NCBI GenBank assembly: GCA_902490005.1 | Contig: CABUCM010000058.1 | Location: forward strand, 1-11,598 | DNA length: 11,598 bases | Direction: 5' to 3' | Source of the DNA: an uncultured Ruminiclostridium sp. | GTDB lineage: Bacteria > Bacillota > Clostridia > Oscillospirales > Acutalibacteraceae | Shown: piece after piece, positions 7,030-11,598 of the stretch | Position numbering within the stretch: the first letter of the stretch is position 1 | Layout: each line of letters opens with the position of its first letter | Notes under the pieces: generated by a model | Database searches by the model: none | Told to the model about the DNA's origin: nothing | The model's input: only the letters and a program-made list of their open reading frames with translations | Program-made: the position numbers and the translations under genes

Positions 7030-7064
7030 GATAAATACGGATAATGCTTAAAATTGGCGGATAA
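7030..7064 (+). promoter_or_regulatory. Phased GATAA repeats upstream of the threonine operon promoter (possible operator)
   Basis: GATAA occurs at 7030, 7040 and 7060, the last two within identical CGGATAA copies 20 bases apart. Spacings of 10 and 20 bases put all three on one helical face, just upstream of the -35 at 7071. They could be binding sites for the operon's first gene product or another regulator. The repeats are seen; the role is inferred. Confidence 0.35.
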
Positions 7065-7070
7065 ACCCGT

Positions 7071-7099
7071 TTGAAAGCATTGCTTAGGAATGGTAAACT
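7071..7099 (+). promoter_or_regulatory. Sigma-A-type promoter of the thrR-like-hom-thrB-lysC operon
   Basis: TTGAAA (7071-7076), a 17-base spacer, then TAAACT (7094-7099) with an extended TGG directly before it. Predicted start is near 7106, giving a leader of about 35 bases before the TTG at 7141. A second extended -10 (TGATATGAT, 6973-6981) without a -35 lies further upstream and may be a minor promoter. Confidence 0.75.
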
Positions 7100-7140
7100 G
7101 TATTTCATGACAGCACAATCGTATCTGAGAGGTGGACGGT

Positions 7141-7584
7141 TTGGACCAGGCGAAATTATTATTGGTATCGGCGGATGCCCTTCCAGAGGTGTTCCGAAGG
7201 GTTTTGGAAGCGAAGCAGTATCTGATGTCCGGCGCGGCGGCCAACACCTCAGAGGCTGTGCGGATGGCGGGAATTTCCCGCAGCGCCTATTATAAGTATA
7301 AGGATTCCGTTTACCCCTATCAAAGCAAAGGGGCCAGCCGGCTGGTCACCATTCACGCGGTGTTAGAGGACCGGCCCGGCGTGTTGATGGCGCTGATTTC
7401 CGCTTTTTATGATGCGGGAGCGAATATTTTAACCGTAAACCAGAATATCCCGGTGATGGGGGCGGCGTTGGTATCCATTTCCGCCAGGGTGGATACGGTG
7501 AAAGTCCCGGTGGATTTCCTGCTGGATTCCTTGAGAAAGATCGACGGGGTCCAAACCATTGAAAACATTACAGGTGAACAGTAA
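7141..7584 (+). CDS. ACT-domain regulator of the PheB/ThrR (UPF0735) family
   Basis: A probable amino-acid-responsive transcriptional repressor. TTG 7141 is preferred: GAGGTG (7129-7134) is 6 bases upstream, whereas the GTG at 7132 lies inside that site. This gives 147 aa, the family's usual length. The N-terminal half (~1-60) holds a helix-turn-helix-like segment (NTSEAVRMAGISRSAYYKYK, ~35-54). The C-terminal half is an ACT domain (VTIHAVLEDRPGVLMALIS, ~69-87; IPVMGAALVSISARVD, ~103-118). B. subtilis ThrR (earlier PheB/YszB) is reported to repress homoserine dehydrogenase and threonine genes. Finding the gene first in a hom-thrB-lysC operon fits that role and predicts autoregulation. It is 21 bases before hom. 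The family call is strong; the ThrR function is inferred from B. subtilis and context. Confidence 0.9.
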   Translation: MDQAKLLLVSADALPEVFRRVLEAKQYLMSGAAANTSEAVRMAGISRSAYYKYKDSVYPYQSKGASRLVTIHAVLEDRPGVLMALISAFYDAGANILTVNQNIPVMGAALVSISARVDTVKVPVDFLLDSLRKIDGVQTIENITGEQ

Positions 7585-7605
7585 AGCTGAAAGGCGAGTG
7601 AGAAT

Positions 7606-8850
7606 ATGGTAAAAGTAGCAATTATGGGATATGGCGTGGTGGGCTCCGGCGTTGCGGAGGTCTTGACGGACCATTATGACGGCATTGCCAACCGGGCGAA
7701 AGAGGAGATTGATATCAAGTATATCCTGGATCTCCGTGATTTTCCGGACAGCCCTTTCCAGGGGAAATTTATCAAGGATTTTAATGTTATTTTAAACGAT
7801 CCCGAGATTCGGGTGGTGGCCGAGGTTATGGGGGGGCTTCACCCTGCTTTTGATTACGTGAAAGCCCTGCTGGAGTCCGGCAAAAGCGTGGTGACCTCTA
7901 ATAAGGAGCTGGTGGCCGCCAAAGGCGCGGAGCTTTTGAAAATCGCCCAGGAGAAAAACGTGAACTTCCTGTTTGAAGCCAGCGTGGGGGGCGGTATTCC
8001 CATTATCCGGCCTATCAGCCAGTGCCTGGCCGCCAATGACGTGATTGAAATCGCCGGGATTTTGAATGGCACCACAAACTTTATTCTGACCAAAATGATT
8101 CGGGAGAATATGAATTTCGAGGACGCTTTGGCGCTGGCCCAGAAGCTGGGCTATGCGGAGCGGAATCCCGCCGCCGATATCGAGGGGGCTGACGCCTGCC
8201 GCAAAATCTGCATTTTGGCGAGCCTGGCCTTTGGCAAGCATGTGTATCCGGAGCAGGTTCATACTCAGGGCATTACCAAGATCACCCTGGAGGATGTGGC
8301 CTATGCCACCGCGTGGGGCGGCGTGATTAAGCTTATCGGCCTGGTAAAGATGCTGGAGAACGGCAAGGTGGAGATCGTGGTAGCGCCTATGTTCATTTCC
8401 CATGAAAGCCAGCTTTCCAGTGTGGACGATGTGTTCAACGGCATTCTGGTGCGGGGCGACGCCACGGGAGACGTGGTCTTTTATGGCAAGGGCGCAGGCA
8501 AGCTGCCTACCGCCAGCGCGGTGGTGGCGGATATCATCGATTGTGTCAAGCACTTTAAGGCCAGAAAATACCTTTATTGGGACGATGCCCAGGAGGGCTA
8601 CGTGTCCCCTTATGAGGACAGCGTGATTCCTGTTTATATCCGGGCCAAAGCGGAGGACGACCACAAGGGCCTGGCAATCGCGGAAAAAACATTTGGGAAA
8701 ATCAAACGCCTGGTGCGCTCCGACGCGCCGGAAAGCGAGTTCGCCTTTGTGGCGGAGCCGAAGCCCATTACGGAGATCAACGCCTGCTGTGAGGCGATGG
8801 AGCGGCAAGGCGTGGAAATCCTGAGTATGATCCGCATCAGCGATCTTTAA
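7606..8850 (+). CDS. hom: Homoserine dehydrogenase
   Basis: Reduces aspartate semialdehyde to homoserine with NAD(P)H, the branch point toward threonine and methionine. It is 414 aa from ATG 7606; the ribosome binding site (AAGGCGAG, 7590-7597) is only moderate. The Rossmann motif is VAIMGYGVVGSG (~4-15). TSNKELVA (~97-104), FEASVGGGIPIIRP (~123-136) and ILNGTTNFILTKM (~152-164) are family signatures. GYAERNPAADIEGADACRK (~182-200) carries Glu185, Asp196 and Lys200, whose spacing matches Glu208, Asp219 and Lys223 of the yeast enzyme. A divergent C-terminal ACT-like region (~335-414) is probably where threonine acts, as in B. subtilis Hom. thrB begins 22 bases downstream. Confidence is very high. 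Confidence 0.97.
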   Translation: MVKVAIMGYGVVGSGVAEVLTDHYDGIANRAKEEIDIKYILDLRDFPDSPFQGKFIKDFNVILNDPEIRVVAEVMGGLHPAFDYVKALLESGKSVVTSNKELVAAKGAELLKIAQEKNVNFLFEASVGGGIPIIRPISQCLAANDVIEIAGILNGTTNFILTKMIRENMNFEDALALAQKLGYAERNPAADIEGADACRKICILASLAFGKHVYPEQVHTQGITKITLEDVAYATAWGGVIKLIGLVKMLENGKVEIVVAPMFISHESQLSSVDDVFNGILVRGDATGDVVFYGKGAGKLPTASAVVADIIDCVKHFKARKYLYWDDAQEGYVSPYEDSVIPVYIRAKAEDDHKGLAIAEKTFGKIKRLVRSDAPESEFAFVAEPKPITEINACCEAMERQGVEILSMIRISDL

Positions 8851-8872
8851 TGGGATTGGCAGGGTGCGAACC

Positions 8873-9769
8873 ATGATACGTATTGAAGTACCGGCGACCA
8901 GCGCCAACCTGGGATCTGGGTTCGACTCCTTGGGCCTGGCCCTCACCATGTACAACCAGGTGTGGATGGAGGAGGCGGACGGCATTGAGATCAGTTCCAG
9001 AGACGGCCTGCTGGTGCCAGCGGATGAAAATAATCTGATTTATTGGTCGGCTAAAAAGCTTTACGAGCGGTGCTCAAAACGGCTTCCGGGCCTGCATATT
9101 GAACAGCAAAGCGATATCCCTATGGCCAGGGGGCTGGGCAGCAGCTCGGCCTGTATCGTGGCGGGATTGCTGGGAGCCAACCGGTTTTTAGGCAACCCGC
9201 TGTCCATGCAGGAGCTGGTAAACCTAGCCTGTGAAATTGAAGGGCATCCGGATAATATCGCCCCCGCTTTTTTGGGAGGGCTGGTAACCTCCGCCATGGA
9301 GGCGGGAAGAGTTCATAGCATTTCCGTGCCGGTTTCCCCGAAAATCCATTTCGCGGCCTTGATTCCGCCCTTTGAACTGAAAACAGAGGTGGCCCGGGGC
9401 GCCTTGCCTGAGGAATATTCCCGGAAAGACGCGGTGTATAACCTGAGCCGCTCTGCTCTGATGACGGCGGCTTTGTTTTCCGGCAGCCTGGAAAACCTGA
9501 GGGTCGCGGTGCAGGATCAGCTTCACCAGCCCTACCGGATGCAGTTTATCCCTGGGTTTGAAACCGTGATCCGCATGAGCTATGAATTAGGCTCCCTGGG
9601 AACCTATTTAAGCGGCGCCGGCCCTACTATGATTTCCATTGTGGATGATGAAGGCGTTAACGTGTTTCAGGAGCACGCTATGGCGCATATGGAAGAAATG
9701 GGGATCAGCGGCTGGCGGCTGGAAATTTTAGAAACCGACCCTAAGGGTGCGAGAATTTGTATTGATTAG
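8873..9769 (+). CDS. thrB: Homoserine kinase (GHMP family)
   Basis: Phosphorylates homoserine to O-phosphohomoserine, the substrate of threonine synthase. ATG 8873 follows AGGGTG (8861-8866) by 6 bases. A GTG at 8864 lies within that site and would only add three residues. The protein is 298 aa, normal for the family. GHMP motifs are visible: the N-terminal IEVPATSANLGSGFDSLGLA (~4-23), the ATP-binding loop PMARGLGSSSACIVAGLLGA (~83-102), IEGHPDNIAPAFLGG (~122-136) and the C-terminal TYLSGAGPTMISI (~244-256). thrC is not next to it; lysC follows after 53 bases. Confidence is very high. Confidence 0.97.
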   Translation: MIRIEVPATSANLGSGFDSLGLALTMYNQVWMEEADGIEISSRDGLLVPADENNLIYWSAKKLYERCSKRLPGLHIEQQSDIPMARGLGSSSACIVAGLLGANRFLGNPLSMQELVNLACEIEGHPDNIAPAFLGGLVTSAMEAGRVHSISVPVSPKIHFAALIPPFELKTEVARGALPEEYSRKDAVYNLSRSALMTAALFSGSLENLRVAVQDQLHQPYRMQFIPGFETVIRMSYELGSLGTYLSGAGPTMISIVDDEGVNVFQEHAMAHMEEMGISGWRLEILETDPKGARICID

Positions 9770-9822
9770 CATATTCTAGTATGGATAGTACTTTGAATCA
9801 TAATTTTGGAGGATAGCCGTTT

Positions 9823-11040
9823 ATGAGTCTGATAGTTCAAAAATTTGGGGGCAGCTCGGTGGCAAACGCCGAGCGTGTGTTTAATGTTGCCGGCATTGTC
9901 ACAGATACTTACAAAAAAGGCAACGACGTGGTGGTGGTGGTGTCCGCTCAAGGCGATACCACAGACGACCTAATTGAGAAAGCCAACGAGATCAATCCCA
10001 ATGCTTCCAAGCGGGAAATGGATATGCTGCTTACGGCTGGTGAGCAGATTTCTATTTCTTTGCTTGCCATGGCCATTGAAAAGCTGGGATACCCGGTGGT
10101 ATCTTTGCTTGGTTGGCAGGCTGGGTTTAACACCAGCTCCGCTTATGGCAGCGCCAGGATCAAAAGCGTGGTTCCCGACCGGATCCGAAAGGAGCTGGAT
10201 AAGCGTAATATCGTCATTGTGGCGGGGTTCCAGGGAACTAACCGTTATGGAGATATGACTACTCTGGGACGGGGCGGTTCCGACACCAGCGCCGTAGCCA
10301 TCGCCTCGGCAATGCACGCGGACCTGTGCCAGATTTACACCGATGTGGAGGGCGTTTATACTGCGGATCCGCGGAAAGTGCCTAACGCGAAAAAGCTTGC
10401 AGACATTTCCTATGATGAGATGCTGGAACTGGCCACTTTGGGAGCCCAGGTTTTGAATAACCGCTCTGTAGAAATGGCTAAAAAATATAATATTGAACTT
10501 GAGGTGCTTTCTAGCTTGACGAAAGCGCCTGGTACGATTGTCAAGGAGGCAGCAAAATTGGAAAAAATGTTAATCAGCGGCGTGGCTAAGGATACCAATG
10601 TGGCGAGGATTTCGATTGTTGGCGTACCGGACCGTCCGGGACTGGCGTTTAAAATTTTCTCTAAGCTTTCTGCAAAGGATATTAACGTGGATATTATCCT
10701 GCAGTCTATCGGCCGTCATGACACCAAAGATATTTCCTTCACAGTGACCAAGGATAAGCTGAACGACGCCATCCAGGTGCTGAAGGATTATCAATCCACC
10801 ATCAACGCGGAGAACATCGTTTGCGACGATAAGGTAGCCAAGGTTTCTATTGTGGGCGCCGGTATGGAAACTCATGCGGGAATCGCCGCTAAAATGTTCG
10901 AGGCTATGTATGACGCTCAGATCAATATCCAGATGATCGCCACCAGTGAAATCAAAATTTCTGTGCTGATCGATGTGGATGACGCCGATCGTGCGGTGAC
11001 AGCGATCCATAATAAATTTTTCCCTTCAGAAAACGACTGA
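9823..11040 (+). CDS. lysC: Aspartate kinase with two ACT domains (LysC / aspartokinase II type)
   Basis: Phosphorylates aspartate, the entry step for lysine, threonine and methionine. ATG 9823 follows TTTTGGAGG with good spacing. The protein is 405 aa, close to 408 aa for the B. subtilis AKII alpha subunit. The kinase domain shows KFGGSS (~7-12), VSAQGDTTDDL (~40-50), LTAGEQIS (~70-77) and GRGGSDTSAVAIA (~149-161). TDVEGVYTADPRKVPNAKK marks the nucleotide-binding end. Two ACT domains follow (~262-325 and ~338-400), the site of feedback inhibition in this family. An internal Shine-Dalgarno and TTG at codon 246 could give a separate beta subunit. No lysine riboswitch fits in the 53-base gap upstream, so control is probably through the operon promoter and the enzyme. 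No terminator with a good T-run is seen before the tRNA promoter. Confidence 0.97.
   Translation: MSLIVQKFGGSSVANAERVFNVAGIVTDTYKKGNDVVVVVSAQGDTTDDLIEKANEINPNASKREMDMLLTAGEQISISLLAMAIEKLGYPVVSLLGWQAGFNTSSAYGSARIKSVVPDRIRKELDKRNIVIVAGFQGTNRYGDMTTLGRGGSDTSAVAIASAMHADLCQIYTDVEGVYTADPRKVPNAKKLADISYDEMLELATLGAQVLNNRSVEMAKKYNIELEVLSSLTKAPGTIVKEAAKLEKMLISGVAKDTNVARISIVGVPDRPGLAFKIFSKLSAKDINVDIILQSIGRHDTKDISFTVTKDKLNDAIQVLKDYQSTINAENIVCDDKVAKVSIVGAGMETHAGIAAKMFEAMYDAQINIQMIATSEIKISVLIDVDDADRAVTAIHNKFFPSEND
10543..10560 (+). promoter_or_regulatory. Internal ribosome binding site and TTG start inside lysC (possible beta-subunit start)
   Basis: AAGGAGG (10543-10549) lies 8 bases before an in-frame TTG (10558-10560), codon 246 of lysC; an in-frame ATG follows at 10567. 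Translation here would give a ~160-aa protein holding only the two ACT domains. B. subtilis aspartokinase II makes a 163-aa beta subunit from an in-phase internal start of its 408-codon gene, also at codon 246. Use of the site here is inferred. Confidence 0.55.
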
Positions 11041-11056
11041 TTTTTAAAATTAGGTC

Positions 11057-11085
11057 TTGACCTGGCGACGGAAAAGTATTATAAT
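11057..11085 (+). promoter_or_regulatory. Strong sigma-A-type promoter of the tRNA-Pro gene
   Basis: TTGACC (11057-11062), a 17-base spacer and a perfect TATAAT (11080-11085). It is the best promoter in the window, starts 17 bases after the lysC stop and directs transcription into the tRNA. Predicted start is near 11092. Confidence 0.88.
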
Positions 11086-11101
11086 ATCTACTGCTAGCTT
11101 A

Positions 11102-11125
11102 ATTGCCGCTGGACTCAGCGGCAAT
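11102..11125 (+). other. Hairpin in the tRNA-Pro precursor leader
   Basis: ATTGCCGCT (11102-11110) pairs perfectly with AGCGGCAAT (11117-11125) around the loop GGACTC. It lies between the predicted transcription start and the mature tRNA 5' end at 11132. It is followed by CTATTT, only a weak T-tract. It might be a weak terminator for lysC read-through or a structure of the pre-tRNA leader. A terminator here would also hinder the tRNA. Confidence 0.55.
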
Positions 11126-11131
11126 CTATTT

Positions 11132-11208
11132 CCGGGTGTAGCGCAGATTGGTAGCGCGCTTGAATGGGGTTCAAGAGGCCGCTGGTTCGACTCCAGTCAC
11201 TCGGACCA
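11132..11208 (+). tRNA. tRNA-Pro, anticodon GGG, CCA encoded
   Basis: A 77-base cloverleaf. The acceptor stem CCGGGTG pairs with CACTCGG with one G-T. The D-stem is GCGC/GCGC with loop AGATTGGTA. The anticodon stem CTTGA/TCAAG encloses loop ATGGGGT, so the anticodon is GGG at 11166-11168, reading proline CCC and CCU. The variable loop is AGGCC. The T-stem is GCTGG/CCAGT with loop TTCGACT. The discriminator is A, and CCA is genomically encoded at 11206-11208. It has its own promoter and terminator, so it is probably a single-gene unit. Confidence 0.96.
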
Positions 11209-11212
11209 AGAA

Positions 11213-11246
11213 GGGGTGACGAAATAGATGTCACCCCGATTTTTTT
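11213..11246 (+). terminator. Intrinsic terminator of the tRNA-Pro gene
   Basis: GGGGTGAC (11213-11220) pairs with GTCACCCC (11230-11237) around a 9-base loop, followed by GA and seven T (11240-11246). It starts 5 bases after the tRNA CCA. Confidence 0.9.
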
Positions 11247-11336
11247 CAGTATTCATGCGGGTTTTTGGGCTTTTTAGGGCGGATTTTTCAAAATCGCCCC
11301 ACCGTGGATGTCCAACCCCCAAAAGAGCAAAAAGGC
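11247..11336. other. Convergent intergenic region without a supported gene
   Basis: It contains G3/T5 tracts (11259-11288) and an imperfect inverted repeat (GGGC plus GATTTT at 11277-11287 against AAAATC plus GCCC at 11290-11299, one bulged G) with no T-run on either strand. An open frame crosses here on the plus strand, but it starts inside the terminator and matches nothing I know. Confidence 0.5.
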
Positions 11337-11376
11337 AAAAAACCGCCTTCCTGTTACTGTACAGGAAGGCGGTTTT
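11337..11376 (-). terminator. Intrinsic terminator of the AbrB-like gene, possibly bidirectional
   Basis: A perfect 16-bp stem: 11339-11354 with 11361-11376, 6-base loop. On the minus strand it begins two bases after the TGA at 11378-11380, and its 3' arm runs into six T (complement of 11337-11342). On the plus strand a run of six T sits four bases beyond the stem (11381-11386), so it may also stop rightward read-through. Confidence 0.88.
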
Positions 11377-11377
11377 G

Positions 11378-11598
11378 TCATTTTTTAGACGCCGGCAGCG
11401 AAATGATTTTCCATGGTCCGTTCGGGATGTCCTGGGAATTGACAGGGAAAGGAGGCTCTGGGGTTTGACCGGCAGCCGGGAGGGAAGAAACGATTAAGGA
11501 GCCATCCTTTTCTTCCATAGAAACAGACATTTCCCCTTTTTCTCAATTTAAGTGATGGAGAAGTTCAGCAGGGAGAACAATTCTTCCTAACCCGTCAA
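11378..11598 (-). pseudogene. AbrB/SpoVT-like DNA-binding protein, 5' partial, interrupted by in-frame TGA
   Basis: Read on the minus strand from the window edge, one frame gives DGLGRIVLPAELLHHLN, then TGA (11543-11545), then EKGEMSVSMEEKDGSLIV and about 38 more codons ending SLPASKK and TGA (11378-11380). The first part matches the swapped-hairpin core of AbrB-type regulators (DELGR(I/V)V(I/L)P.EL...L). The second matches the rest of that domain (EKG(D/E)...(V/I)....DG..I(I/V)), so the TGA falls inside one continuous domain. It replaces a residue that is usually hydrophobic. About 35-40 residues with several prolines follow the domain. A well-formed terminator right after the last stop supports a once-functional gene. 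A restart at ATG 11530 would lack half the DNA-binding fold. The TGA may be a real nonsense mutation or a sequence error near a contig end; TGG or TTA are one base away. Family moderate, disruption directly seen. Confidence 0.65.

Noticed and set aside
6977..7051. 24-codon ORF upstream of the threonine operon as a possible leader peptide
   Set aside because: It has no ribosome binding site, its start overlaps a putative -10 element, it holds only two Thr codons, and no attenuator hairpin follows.
7106..7140. T-box or amino-acid attenuator in the operon leader
   Set aside because: The predicted leader is ~35 bases, with no T-box signature and no terminator.
9770..9822. Possible lysine riboswitch before lysC
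   Set aside because: The 53-base gap is far too short for an L-box aptamer and has no strong stem.
11132..11208. tRNA-Pro as an integration attachment site
   Set aside because: No duplicated tRNA 3' end, integrase or mobile gene is present in the window.
11259..11288. G-quadruplex from the G3/T5 tracts
   Set aside because: There are only three GGG runs plus one GG, with long uneven loops, in an AT-rich intergenic tract.
11228..11497. 89-codon plus-strand frame downstream of the tRNA
   Set aside because: It starts inside the tRNA terminator, crosses the second terminator and the minus-strand AbrB-like frame, and has no ribosome binding site or known domain.
11543..11545. Selenocysteine at the in-frame TGA
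   Set aside because: No SECIS-like hairpin follows the TGA, AbrB-type proteins are not known selenoproteins, and the position is a hydrophobic core site.

Overview
The window looks like core chromosome of a spore-forming member of the Clostridia, probably in or near the Oscillospiraceae/Ruminococcaceae. The grounds are an alpha/beta-type small acid-soluble spore protein gene, the short Firmicutes-type AccA, a compact accC-accD-accA order, frequent TTG starts behind strong Shine-Dalgarno sequences, and intrinsic terminators after most transcription units. No mobile element, CRISPR array or phage signature was seen. This placement is inference; no 16S or database search is available.

Layout. 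(1) 1-2929: end of an acetyl-CoA carboxylase operon, accC (5'-truncated, with a disturbed first ~45 bases), accD and accA, closed by a terminator whose loop contains the accA stop codon. (2) 2996-3544: an unrecognised 182-aa protein read from a TTG start. (3) 3676-3867: a 63-aa spore DNA-protecting protein with its own terminator. (4) 3994-4368, minus strand: a single-pass membrane protein with a BofC-C-terminal-like domain, convergent with the spore gene. Two terminators lie back to back between them. (5) 4511-6880: a class A penicillin-binding protein with a Ser/Pro/Glu-rich tail, divergent from (4) and ending in a perfect-palindrome terminator. (6) 7071-11040: an aspartate-family amino acid operon, promoter - ACT/HTH regulator (PheB/ThrR type) - hom - thrB - lysC. 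(7) 11057-11246: a strong promoter, a leader hairpin, tRNA-Pro(GGG) and a terminator. (8) 11378-11598, minus strand: the 3' part of an AbrB-like gene interrupted by an in-frame TGA, with its own terminator just after its final stop.

How the genes work together. AccC, AccD and AccA make malonyl-CoA for fatty acid synthesis; accB should lie upstream of the window. The PBP builds peptidoglycan. The SASP coats spore DNA, and the BofC-like protein may be sporulation related. LysC makes aspartyl phosphate, Hom makes homoserine and ThrB makes O-phosphohomoserine. The first gene of that operon encodes a probable threonine-pathway repressor. Aspartate-semialdehyde dehydrogenase and threonine synthase are not in the window.

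Most of the window is conventional. The least expected items are small: an internal Shine-Dalgarno/TTG at codon 246 of lysC, the position of the B. subtilis aspartokinase II beta-subunit start; GATAA repeats on one DNA face upstream of the threonine operon promoter; a tRNA leader hairpin that repeats part of the tRNA T-arm; and the TGA-interrupted AbrB-like gene at the right edge.
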